From an uncultured bacterium (GTDB taxonomy: Bacteria; Bacillota; Clostridia; Oscillospirales; Acutalibacteraceae): DNA of 22,215 bases. The position numbers were made by a program, and so were the translations under genes. The stretch lies in contig CAJMRT010000035.1 in assembly GCA_905215855.1 (NCBI GenBank), positions 1 through 22,215 of the forward strand, in the 5' to 3' direction. Shown in pieces: positions 15,092 through 22,206 of the stretch; position 1 is the first letter of the stretch, and every line of letters starts with the position of its first letter. Below the pieces are notes generated by a model that was not told where the DNA came from, did not search any database, and saw nothing but the letters and a program-made list of their open reading frames with translations.

Positions 15092-15706
15092 TTACTGTTT
15101 GTCATCAGGCTGTATTGAAAACAAATCCATCTGTTCTCCGCCGTTTTCGATTTTCTCCTGTTCTTCACCGTTTTCTTCGGACTCCTTGTCCTCTTCACTT
15201 TCGGGAAGCGGAGGAAGTTCGTCAAGACTTGAAATGTTAAAGCAACGCAAAAAGTTTTCGGTTGTGCCGTAAAGCAACGGTCTGCCGGGAAGCTCAAGTC
15301 TGCCCTTTTCTTCAACAAGTCCCTTTGTTGTCAAGCTGCCGATTACACCACTGCAGTCAACACCGCGCACCTGCTCGACAAAAGCCTTTGTAACAGGCTG
15401 ATTGTATGCAACAACCGCAAGGACTTCAAGAGCCGCCTGTGAAAGCGGAGTGTTTCTCCTCAAATCCATAACGGTACGAATCTGCGGAGCAAATTCCTTT
15501 TTTGAAACCATCTGACAGGAATTGTCAAGCAATATTATAGTTATGCCCCGTCCTGACGCCTCATAATCATCAATCAGTGCAGAAATATGCTCCTTAACCT
15601 TTTTTTCGGAAATTTCAAGTGCCTGCGCTATTCGGGAAAATTCAACCGACGCACCGTTTGCGAACAAAATCGCCTCAATCGCACCGCGAATATTTTCAAC
15701 AGCCAT
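15092..15706 (-). CDS. scpB: Segregation and condensation protein B
   Basis: The kleisin-associated winged-helix subunit of the SMC-ScpAB condensin, which organises and separates chromosomes. 204 aa: two winged-helix domains, from ENIRGAIEAILFANGASVEFSRIAQALE through LSQAALEVLAVVAYNQPVTKAFVEQVRGVDCSGVI, the family's best-conserved block; then GRPLLYGTTENFLRCFNI. The C-terminal 40 residues are acidic and low complexity, as often seen. Its ATG overlaps the last base of the scpA stop (TAATG), with AGGAGG inside scpA, so the two are translationally coupled. Confidence 0.95.
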   Translation of the reverse strand: MAVENIRGAIEAILFANGASVEFSRIAQALEISEKKVKEHISALIDDYEASGRGITIILLDNSCQMVSKKEFAPQIRTVMDLRRNTPLSQAALEVLAVVAYNQPVTKAFVEQVRGVDCSGVIGSLTTKGLVEEKGRLELPGRPLLYGTTENFLRCFNISSLDELPPLPESEEDKESEENGEEQEKIENGGEQMDLFSIQPDDKQ

Positions 15707-16485
15707 TACTGCACCTCCTCATTTTCAATGATTTCATTATCTTCATCACCAACCTGCGGCAAAGGCATTGCGTTTTTATCCTCAATCATATGAACAACGG
15801 CATTTTCACCACTGCCCTCAATTCTGATACGCTTGCCCTTTACCAGCTCCAGCGTTGCAAGAAATGTTGCCACAAGGTCGCTTTTGCCCTCGCACACCTC
15901 AAAAATTTCGTGATATTCGAGCCTTTTACCGTGCCAAAGTCTTCTCATAAGGTGGATAATCTTACTGTTCACCGACACGATTTTGTGTGATACAATGCCT
16001 GAGAAAGCGTCTTTTGACGGCGGAAGCTTACGCTTGCCTCGTCCGACTGCGCTGACATATGCCTTTGCAATATCCTCACTAGGATGAATACGGTTGTATG
16101 TCAGGTCAAATTCAACAGGAGATGCATCTCGGTAAAAGCTGTCAAAGTCATAAATATCGCCGAGCTTTGCCGCCATTTCACGGCAAACCGCATATTCAAG
16201 AAGCTGTCCCGAAAGTTCTTTCTTGAGCTCTTCAGCCTCTTCCTCATACTTTGGCAAAAGCATTACCGACTTGATATACACAAGCCTTGATGCCATTGTC
16301 AGGAATTCCGATGCGATATCCATCTGATTTTCCTGCATCCTGTTAATCTGCTCCATGTACTGGTCGAGCAATTCGGAAATGCTGATGTCGTAAATATCTA
16401 TTTTGTTTTTAGAAATCAGCGTCAGCAAAAGGTCAAGAGGTCCTTCAAATGCCGACAGCTTATATTGAAGTTGTTGTGTTTCCAT
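15706..16485 (-). CDS. scpA: Segregation and condensation protein A (kleisin)
   Basis: Kleisin subunit that bridges the SMC heads and binds ScpB. 259 aa, normal. The N-terminal block YKLSAFEGPLDLLLTLI is the SMC neck-binding signature, followed by KNKIDIYDISISELLDQYM and the helix ASEFLTMASRLVYIKSVMLLP. The C-terminal winged helix (about 160-240, with VATFLATLELVKGKRIRI) contacts the SMC head. The site before ATG 16485 is weak (AAAGAAA), unlike its neighbours. 41 nt after the protease gene. The smc gene is not in the window. Confidence 0.95.
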   Translation of the reverse strand: METQQLQYKLSAFEGPLDLLLTLISKNKIDIYDISISELLDQYMEQINRMQENQMDIASEFLTMASRLVYIKSVMLLPKYEEEAEELKKELSGQLLEYAVCREMAAKLGDIYDFDSFYRDASPVEFDLTYNRIHPSEDIAKAYVSAVGRGKRKLPPSKDAFSGIVSHKIVSVNSKIIHLMRRLWHGKRLEYHEIFEVCEGKSDLVATFLATLELVKGKRIRIEGSGENAVVHMIEDKNAMPLPQVGDEDNEIIENEEVQ

Positions 16486-16526
16486 AGATAATTTCTTTGT
16501 TGTAATTTTTGTTGCGGATGATTAAA

Positions 16527-17225
16527 TTAACCGACAAACGGCATATACGGCAGGCTTGCAAGCCAGCTGATGAAGTTGAGAATCTGATTGCTCACCCAGT
16601 TAATCGGTGTGTTGAGAACTCCTACATATAGGAGAACAAAAAGACCGATGAAGAAATACATCTGATATCTGTAAAAAAACTCAACAGCCTTGTCGGGCAA
16701 AAATACAAAGAGAACCTTTGAACCGTCAAGAGGCGGAATCGGAATAAGGTTGAACACTGCAAGTCCGACATTGCACTGAATGTAGAAACTCAAAAACTGT
16801 ACGACATAATCTCCGATTGTCGAAAGCGGAAATGCGCCTGTAAAAAGGATAATCGGATAATAAATGAGAAGTCCTGCCAATGCGGCAACGATATTTGCAA
16901 TCGGTCCCATAATTGCTGTGATTGCCATACCGACCTTTGGATTTTTAAAGTTTCGCGGATCAATCGGAACAGGCTTTGCCCAACCAAAACCGAACAAGAG
17001 CATACACAATGCACCGATAGGTTCAATGTGGCTGAGCGGATTGAGTGAAAGTCTGCCTCTGCCCTTTACAGCCTTGTCGCCGAGAAGTGACGCCGTGAAA
17101 GCGTGCGCCCATTCATGGAACGGGAGAATTAAAAATATGATGACAAGCACAGCCAATATTTCGGCAATTACGGCACCGAAGTCGAGATTTCCGTTTCTGA
17201 TTCCGTTAAGTAATAATGAGAGCAT
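16527..17225 (-). CDS. Site-2 protease family (M50) membrane metalloprotease
   Basis: Intramembrane zinc protease of the short, PDZ-free M50B group (YwhC-like); it cleaves within membrane segments, substrate unknown. 232 aa with about five or six hydrophobic segments. The zinc motif HEWAH is at 37-41 (HExxH), NPLSHIEPIG follows at 62-71, and the third metal ligand is in NLIPIPPLDG (159-168). AGGAGG lies before ATG 17225. First gene of the scpA-rluB operon behind its own promoter; rpmB diverges from it. A gene of this type before scpA is common in Clostridia, but a functional link to condensin is not known to me. Confidence 0.92.
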   Translation of the reverse strand: MLSLLLNGIRNGNLDFGAVIAEILAVLVIIFLILPFHEWAHAFTASLLGDKAVKGRGRLSLNPLSHIEPIGALCMLLFGFGWAKPVPIDPRNFKNPKVGMAITAIMGPIANIVAALAGLLIYYPIILFTGAFPLSTIGDYVVQFLSFYIQCNVGLAVFNLIPIPPLDGSKVLFVFLPDKAVEFFYRYQMYFFIGLFVLLYVGVLNTPINWVSNQILNFISWLASLPYMPFVG

Positions 17226-17283
17226 AAGAGCCTCCTGAAATTCAAAATTTTAGGTAACAATCGTGTAACTATATTTACTTCTC

Positions 17284-17312
17284 ATTATATAATAATTCGT
17301 CAAAAATTACAA
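17284..17312 (-). promoter_or_regulatory. Promoter of the M50-scpAB-ytfJ-dacF-rluB operon
   Basis: Minus-strand -35 TTGTAA (17307-17312), 17-bp spacer, perfect -10 TATAAT (17284-17289). The leader is about 52 nt. Confidence 0.75.
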
Positions 17313-17348
17313 GAGCAAAAAACAAGTTGAGAAATTTTCAAAAAACCC

Positions 17349-17377
17349 TTGCATTTTTTCTCATTTTCTGTTATTAT
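17349..17377 (+). promoter_or_regulatory. Promoter of rpmB
   Basis: -35 TTGCAT (17349-17354), 17-bp spacer, -10 TATTAT (17372-17377). Divergent from the operon promoter, with 36 bp between the two -35 boxes. Confidence 0.7.
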
Positions 17378-17423
17378 AACAAAGTTAGAAATAGAATTAG
17401 TTTTCTTAAGGAGGTGCAGACGC

Positions 17424-17612
17424 ATGGCAAAATGTGAATTCTGCGGTAAGGATGTAAAGTTCGGTATTAAGGTATCTCACTCACACAGAAGATCAAACAG
17501 AACATGGAAGCCCAACGTACAGCGTGTAAAGGCTATTGTTGACGGTTCACCAAAGCGTGTATATGCTTGCACCCGTTGTTTGCGTTCAGGTAAGGTTACC
17601 AGAGCTAACTGA
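17424..17612 (+). CDS. rpmB: 50S ribosomal protein L28, four-cysteine type
   Basis: Large-subunit ribosomal protein. 62 aa, full length. The N-terminal CEFCGK and the CTRC near residue 53 give the four Cys of the zinc-binding (C+) form; KVSHSHRRSNRTWKPNVQ is the family core. Start: ATG 17424 has AAGGAGGTG 7 nt upstream; the open frame continues upstream but without a site. Own promoter and terminator, so it is a single-gene unit. Zinc-form ribosomal proteins are often part of a zinc reserve (family knowledge); no zinc-free second copy is seen here. Confidence 0.97.
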   Translation: MAKCEFCGKDVKFGIKVSHSHRRSNRTWKPNVQRVKAIVDGSPKRVYACTRCLRSGKVTRAN

Positions 17613-17634
17613 TTTTACAAATTTACAAATTACG

Positions 17635-17668
17635 AAACAGCTCCACTAAAATAGTGGAGCTGTTTTTT
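17635..17668 (+). terminator. Terminator of rpmB
   Basis: ACAGCTCCACTA (17637-17648) pairs perfectly with TAGTGGAGCTGT (17652-17663), 3-nt loop, then a run of Ts. Confidence 0.92.
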
Positions 17669-17725
17669 GCGTTTTTATCACAAATTTAATAGCTAAACAT
17701 CATAGCACTGAAAAATGGACATAGG

Positions 17726-17758
17726 AAAAGGGCTGACCGTAATTTGGTCAGCCCTTTT
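17726..17758 (-). terminator. Terminator of the cohesin-like gene, probably bidirectional
   Basis: A 13-bp perfect stem (17726-17738 with 17746-17758) with a 7-nt loop and A4/T4 arms, 22 nt past the stop of the gene at 17781. The T-rich sequence on the plus side means it can also stop rpmB read-through. Confidence 0.85.
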
Positions 17759-17780
17759 GATTTTTAGTCTTTATCGGCTA

Positions 17781-19475
17781 TTAAAGGATATTTTCCTTCT
17801 TGCGGAGAACGAACATTACGCAAGTTGAACCGATGAGGAGTGTAAGAATTACAACTGCGAGAGGAGCTTCACCTGTCTGAACAGCACCGTTATTGTTGCC
17901 GTTGTTGTTAGGTGTATCAGGAGTGTCGGATGTTGAATCGCTCTTCTGTGTTGTAGATTCTGTAGCAGATGTGGCATTCTGCGAAGTTGTAGGAGCTACA
18001 GTAGGATTCTCTGTTGCAGGTGCAACTGTTGCATCCGGATCTGTTACAGAAGCTGTTGTTGTTTCAGGCTCTGTGGCAGGAGCATCTGTAGCCGGCTCTG
18101 TTGTAGTCGGAGCTACTGTTGTTGGCTCTACTGTAGTAGGCTCGGCAGTTGTCGGCTCTTCAGTTGTAGGTTCAGCTGTAGTAGGCTCAACATATGTTGA
18201 AGGTGTAAGTTCTGTAGAAAGGTCAACCTTTACTGCAGAAGCAACAGGATCTTTCTTTACAACTTCCTTATCAACAAGAACAACTTCCTTAGCACTGTCT
18301 GTCATTTCTGTGTCAGGATTAAGTTCAGAAACACGGAGTACCTGAACAACGAGGTCAACTGTTGTAGAAACAGGAGCAACCTTTGAAATATCCTTTACAT
18401 CAAATACAACCTTTGCAAAAGGTGTCTTCTCACTGAAGTTATAGAGTGAAAGGTCACTTGCACAGAATCTTACATAACCTGTACCGTCAACCTTGTTATT
18501 TAAGTTGACATAAGCACCCTTGCCGTTCATTGCGGGACAAACAGAATTTACTGTGTTTTCCTCTGCAACAGAAAGAATTGTCGGGTCATATGAAATGTAC
18601 CACTGTGTATCAAGAACATTCTTTGCAGATTCAAAGTTGTATGTAACTGTTACCTGATTTGTAGATGCATTGTACTGTGCGCTTGCCATCGGGAAATAGT
18701 TAGATGTAGCATTAACTGTGAGTGCAAGTGAAGAATCTTCGGTAGCTGATGTAGCTTCTGTAGCAGCAGTTGCATCAGTTGCAGGCTCTGTTGTAGCAGG
18801 CTCTGTCACAACTGTTGTAGGAGCAGCTGTTGTTTCTTCACCTGATGGAGTGTACTCTGTAGGGAACACACCGTCTTTGCCGTAATAATCACCGGCTTTG
18901 AGCTCTGCCTTTGTAGGAGCAGTACCGTACTCGCCGTTACCGTAGTAGTAGAACCACTCGCCTGCAAAGATTGACTTGCCCTTATCATTAACAGATGTGT
19001 ACTCAGGATTGATAACATAAATCATATTATCAAAGTTATCTACACCGTCAGGATAATAGTCAGACTCTTCTGCATCATAACCGAAGAATGTAATATCATT
19101 TGTCTGATAAGCAAGAGTATACTCAGGATTGATTGGATCGTCTGTACCGTCAAGAGCATTGTTCCAGATTACATTGACAACATCAGTCGGTACATCACAA
19201 TAGTAAACATTTGGAATGTCTGCCTTATGAGCACCGTAACCCGGCCAAGCTGAAGGACTATCCGAACCACTCCACCAATAAATACCTGCGTCTGATGTGT
19301 ACTCGTTCTCCCAGTCAGCAGGCTTATAGAAATATACATGGTAAGTTTCAGTGCCCTCTGAAGGCACATATCTGCCTTCATCGTCCGTATCGGCAGAAAC
19401 GCTGACTGCAGCAACTGCAATCATTGCCATTGTAAGCATAACAGCCAATAAAAGACTTATAACTTTTTTGGACAT
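17781..19475 (-). CDS. Cell-wall-anchored scaffold-like protein: starch-binding-like module, cohesin-like domain, AVQTG tail
   Basis: 564 aa, exported. Signal peptide 1-28. An aromatic-rich N-terminal module (about 35-185) has YHVYFYKPADW, GIYWWSGSD, AWPGYG and VNVIWNN, a CBM26-like starch-binding pattern, then DNMIYVINPEYTSVN and an FYYYGN strand. After a Thr/Ala linker (212-247) comes a cohesin-like domain (about 250-405) with QVTVTYNFES, WYISYDPTILSV, GYVRFCASDLS and TPFAKVVFDV. A long linker of repeated EPTTxEPTT units (425-495) leads to AVQTG (531-535), a hydrophobic segment and LRKKENIL. Likely role: display binding modules and hold dockerin-bearing enzymes on the cell surface, as amylosome scaffoldins of Ruminococcus bromii do; no dockerin gene is in the window. 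Start: ATG 19475 with AGGAGG, not upstream ATGs. The cohesin call is moderate; another YDP-type adhesion domain is possible. Confidence 0.72.
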   Translation of the reverse strand: MSKKVISLLLAVMLTMAMIAVAAVSVSADTDDEGRYVPSEGTETYHVYFYKPADWENEYTSDAGIYWWSGSDSPSAWPGYGAHKADIPNVYYCDVPTDVVNVIWNNALDGTDDPINPEYTLAYQTNDITFFGYDAEESDYYPDGVDNFDNMIYVINPEYTSVNDKGKSIFAGEWFYYYGNGEYGTAPTKAELKAGDYYGKDGVFPTEYTPSGEETTAAPTTVVTEPATTEPATDATAATEATSATEDSSLALTVNATSNYFPMASAQYNASTNQVTVTYNFESAKNVLDTQWYISYDPTILSVAEENTVNSVCPAMNGKGAYVNLNNKVDGTGYVRFCASDLSLYNFSEKTPFAKVVFDVKDISKVAPVSTTVDLVVQVLRVSELNPDTEMTDSAKEVVLVDKEVVKKDPVASAVKVDLSTELTPSTYVEPTTAEPTTEEPTTAEPTTVEPTTVAPTTTEPATDAPATEPETTTASVTDPDATVAPATENPTVAPTTSQNATSATESTTQKSDSTSDTPDTPNNNGNNNGAVQTGEAPLAVVILTLLIGSTCVMFVLRKKENIL

Positions 19476-19529
19476 TTTAAATTTCCTCCTTACGAATTTC
19501 CGACACCATACTTGTATCAGCATGACTAT

Positions 19530-19558
19530 TATAGTATAAAACGCAGTAAAAATCAAGT
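19530..19558 (-). promoter_or_regulatory. Promoter of the cohesin-like gene
   Basis: Minus-strand -35 TTGATT (19553-19558), 17-bp spacer, perfect -10 TATAAT (19530-19535). The leader is about 48 nt. Confidence 0.72.
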
Positions 19559-19718
19559 GTTATAGGGGATTTTGAGCTGTAATAGCTATGTCATAATAAC
19601 CAAATTTTACCTGTTTATTATATCAGTTTTACATTTTTGGTCTTTTAGAACAAATTTTCAAATATAATACGTCATTTATGCACAGTTTTTTGAGGAGAAT
19701 CAAATGGAGGTTTTAAAG
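19559..19718. other. A/T-rich intergenic stretch without a supported gene
   Basis: Part of the 303-bp gap between the cohesin-like gene and the next surface gene. The only notable item is a plus-strand GAGGAGAATCAAATG (19691-19705) that looks like a good ribosome binding site and start. It opens only a 14-codon frame that runs into the terminator hairpin. No clear promoter sits before it. Confidence 0.4.
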
Positions 19719-19746
19719 CAAAAATGCCCTCCGAGTGGAGGGCATT
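19719..19746 (-). terminator. Terminator of starch-binding-like gene A
   Basis: ATGCCCTCC (19724-19732) pairs with GGAGGGCAT (19737-19745), 4-nt loop GAGT, then TTTTTGC on the minus strand. Identical hairpin to the one behind gene B. Confidence 0.88.
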
Positions 19747-19778
19747 AAACAATTATAATTATGTATAATTATTTAAGA

Positions 19779-20849
19779 TTATTCAAATCTCTTGCGTGTG
19801 TAAACAACTGCACCGCCTGCAACGAGAAGAACTGCGAGAACTGCAGCTGCTGTTGTAGCGCCTGTCTGAACTGCATTGTTATCTGTGTTGTTAGCTGTGT
19901 CTGATGTTGAAACAGCGTTTGTAGCAGATGTTGCGTTCTGATCAGGAGCAGGAACTGTTGTTGTTGGGTTTGTGTTGTTATTGTTGTTGCTAGGGTCTGT
20001 TGGCTTTGAAGCAGGCTCATCAGGAGTAGCGTTCTTATCAATATCCTTAACTACACCCTCAGCCTTAGCCTGTTCATAGTTAGGAAGTCCGCCGTACTCA
20101 TAGTTGCCTGTTTCTTCGTTCTTACCATAGAAGAAGTAGAACTCGCCACCGTATGATTCTTTACCGCTTACTTCATTGACTGAAGTATTGTTAGGATCAA
20201 TAATGAATACCATATTGTCAAAGTTCATTGAGATACCAAGGTCATACTCTGTTTCCATAAAGAAGTTCTTCTGGAAGTTGCCGAGGAAAGTCTTATCGTT
20301 ACCCTCAACTGCCTCCTGAGCCTTTTCCCAGAAAGTACCATCTAACATATTATCATAGTAGTCGTCGTCACCTTCTGAATAGTACTGACAAGTAGTATCC
20401 ACTGTCTGTCTAGCAGCCTTGAACTGTTCTTCACCAAACTCGTAAGATACATTGCCTGCGTCATCTTTTTTTCTCTCACCGCCGTTAAGGAAGTTATTGA
20501 AAATAATAACAGGAACATCTGAAGGAAGGTCAATATAGAAGAGGTTAGCATCAGCATCAGCAACCTGCATCTTGTAACCCGGCCAAGCAGCACCAACTGA
20601 TGTGCCATCTACAGAACCACATGGATCTGAACCGTTCCACCAGTATGCACCGGCACCTGTAGCACCGAACTTCTCACTCTTCCATGACTCCGGCATAAGG
20701 AAGTATACTCTGTTTGTTTCTTTTACGCTCTCACTCGGAACGTAACGACCATCTGTGTCAGCTGCGGCAGAAACGCCGATTACACCTACGAGAGCAAGTG
20801 AAATAACGAGAACGCATGACAAAATGATACTAATAAGTTTTTTTGACAT
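19779..20849 (-). CDS. Cell-wall-anchored starch-binding-like protein A (paralogue of the next gene)
   Basis: 356 aa, exported. Signal peptide 1-28 or so. The N-terminal module (about 45-122) has NRVYFLMPESW, AYWWNGSD, AWPGYKM, LFYIDLPSDVPVIIFNN: the Trp/Tyr-rich pattern of CBM26-like starch-binding modules, also found in the cohesin-like protein. An acidic, Tyr-rich insert (150-208) follows, then the shared block DNMVFIIDPNNTSVN and FYFFYGKNEETG (210-248). Residues 275-325 are an Asn/Thr/Pro spacer. The end is AVQTG (326-330), a hydrophobic segment and TRKRFE. No catalytic motif is seen, so it probably captures glycan. Start: ATG 20849 with GGAGGAG 6 nt upstream; an in-frame TTG lies inside that site and is rejected. 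Single-gene unit. Ligand inferred. Confidence 0.78.
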   Translation of the reverse strand: MSKKLISIILSCVLVISLALVGVIGVSAAADTDGRYVPSESVKETNRVYFLMPESWKSEKFGATGAGAYWWNGSDPCGSVDGTSVGAAWPGYKMQVADADANLFYIDLPSDVPVIIFNNFLNGGERKKDDAGNVSYEFGEEQFKAARQTVDTTCQYYSEGDDDYYDNMLDGTFWEKAQEAVEGNDKTFLGNFQKNFFMETEYDLGISMNFDNMVFIIDPNNTSVNEVSGKESYGGEFYFFYGKNEETGNYEYGGLPNYEQAKAEGVVKDIDKNATPDEPASKPTDPSNNNNNTNPTTTVPAPDQNATSATNAVSTSDTANNTDNNAVQTGATTAAAVLAVLLVAGGAVVYTRKRFE

Positions 20850-20866
20850 TTGAATCTCCTCCAAAA

Positions 20867-20886
20867 AAATTTCCGATATTTATCGG
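20867..20886 (-). promoter_or_regulatory. Hairpin plus T-run in the leader of gene A
   Basis: On the minus strand CCGAT pairs with ATCGG (20882-20886 and 20873-20877) around a 4-nt loop. AAATTTTTTT and then the ribosome binding site GGAGGAG follow. It looks like a weak intrinsic terminator placed between promoter and start; it could equally be an operator. Confidence 0.35.
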
Positions 20887-20895
20887 TATGAAATC

Positions 20896-20924
20896 ATTAT
20901 ATTACAAAAAATCAAAAAAAGCAA
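20896..20924 (-). promoter_or_regulatory. Promoter of starch-binding-like gene A
   Basis: Minus-strand -35 TTGCTT (20919-20924), 17-bp spacer, perfect -10 TATAAT (20896-20901). Confidence 0.75.
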
Positions 20925-21070
20925 TCTTTTTGAGAAAGGTTGCAACATAAAGATGCACAAAATTACATGTATAATTTTGTATGTTTAGTTGTATTTTGAT
21001 TTTTGTTAACATAAAAATATTCTTTAAATATTTTCAGATTACCTCAACATACTGTGCTTAAAATTAAAAC

Positions 21071-21096
21071 AAAAATGCCCTCCGAGTGGAGGGCAT
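21071..21096 (-). terminator. Terminator of starch-binding-like gene B
   Basis: ATGCCCTCC (21075-21083) pairs with GGAGGGCAT (21088-21096), loop GAGT, followed by TTTTTG on the minus strand. Same hairpin as behind gene A. Confidence 0.88.
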
Positions 21097-21129
21097 CAAA
21101 CAATTATAATTATATATAATTATTTAAGA

Positions 21130-22206
21130 TTATTCAAATCTCTTGCGTGTGTAAACAACTGCACCGCCTGCAACGAGAAGAACTGCGAGAACTGCAGCTG
21201 CTGTTGTAGCGCCTGTCTGAACTGCATTGTTATCTGTGTTGTTAGCTGTATCTGATGTTGAAACAGCGTTTGTAGCAGATGTTGCATTCTGATCAGGAGC
21301 AGGAACTGTTGTTGTTGGGTTTGTGTTGTTATTGTTGTTGTTGCTAGGATCTGTTGGCTTTGAAGCAGGCTCATCAGGAGTTGCGTTCTTATCAATATCC
21401 TTAACTACACCAGCCTCTTTAGCCATTTCATAGTTAGGAAGTCCGCCATACTCGTATTTACCTGTTTCTTCGTTCTTACCATAGAAGAAGTAGAAGTTAC
21501 CGCCGTAGGTTTCCTTACCGCTTACTTCATTAACTGAAGTATTGTTAGGATCGATAACATATACCATGTTGTCAAAGTTCATTGAGATGCCGAGGTCATA
21601 CTCTGTCTCCATGAAGAAGTTCTTCTGGAAGTTGCCGAGGAATGTCTTATCGTCACCCTCAACTGCTTCCTGAGCCTTTGCCCAGAACTCGCCGTCTGCC
21701 ATGTTGTCATAGTATTCATCGTCACCCTCTGAATAGTACTGACAAGTGACATCCATTGTCTGCTTAGCAGCCTTGAACTGTTCCTCGCCAAACTCGAAAG
21801 TTGTTTTGCCTGTATCCTTGTCTACTTTTCTCTCACCACCGTTGATATTGTTGTTGAAAAGAATTACAGGAACATCTGAAGGAAGGTCAATATAGAAGAG
21901 GTTAGCATCAGCATCAGCAACCTGCATCTTGTAACCAGGCCAAGCAGGACCAACTGATGTGCCATCTACAGAACCACATGGATCTGAACCATTCCACCAG
22001 TATGCACCGGCCTCAACAGCCTTGTACTTTTCATTCTTCCATGACTCAGGCATAAGGAAGTATACTCTGTTTGTTTCTTTTACGCCCTCACTCGGAACGT
22101 AACGACCATCTTTGTCAACAGCTGCGGAAACGCCAATTACACCTACGAGTGCAAGTGAAAGAACGAGAACGCATGACAAAATGATACTAATAAGTTTTTT
22201 TGACAT
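21130..22206 (-). CDS. Cell-wall-anchored starch-binding-like protein B (tandem paralogue of A)
   Basis: 358 aa, complete. Same plan as protein A: signal peptide, NRVYFLMPESW and AYWWNGSD, AWPGYKM, DVPVILFNN module, acidic insert, DNMVYVIDPNNTSVN block, Asn/Thr/Pro spacer, AVQTG, hydrophobic segment and TRKRFE. It differs from A mainly around residues 57-65 (NEKYKAVEA against SEKFGATGA) and 122-150, and by one extra Asn codon in the spacer. The last ~300 bp and the terminator are almost base-for-base identical to A, which shows a recent duplication or gene conversion. ATG 22206 is preceded by GAGATTCAA, as in gene A, but the upstream region with its promoter is cut off by the window end. The role would be surface glycan capture, as for A. 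Confidence 0.8.
   Translation of the reverse strand: MSKKLISIILSCVLVLSLALVGVIGVSAAVDKDGRYVPSEGVKETNRVYFLMPESWKNEKYKAVEAGAYWWNGSDPCGSVDGTSVGPAWPGYKMQVADADANLFYIDLPSDVPVILFNNNINGGERKVDKDTGKTTFEFGEEQFKAAKQTMDVTCQYYSEGDDEYYDNMADGEFWAKAQEAVEGDDKTFLGNFQKNFFMETEYDLGISMNFDNMVYVIDPNNTSVNEVSGKETYGGNFYFFYGKNEETGKYEYGGLPNYEMAKEAGVVKDIDKNATPDEPASKPTDPSNNNNNNTNPTTTVPAPDQNATSATNAVSTSDTANNTDNNAVQTGATTAAAVLAVLLVAGGAVVYTRKRFE

Noticed and set aside
17893..18345. 150-codon plus-strand frame rich in Val/Ser/Gly opposite the EPTT linker
   Set aside because: It is the mirror of the repeated linker codons; no promoter or ribosome binding site, and the opposite strand gives a coherent secreted protein.
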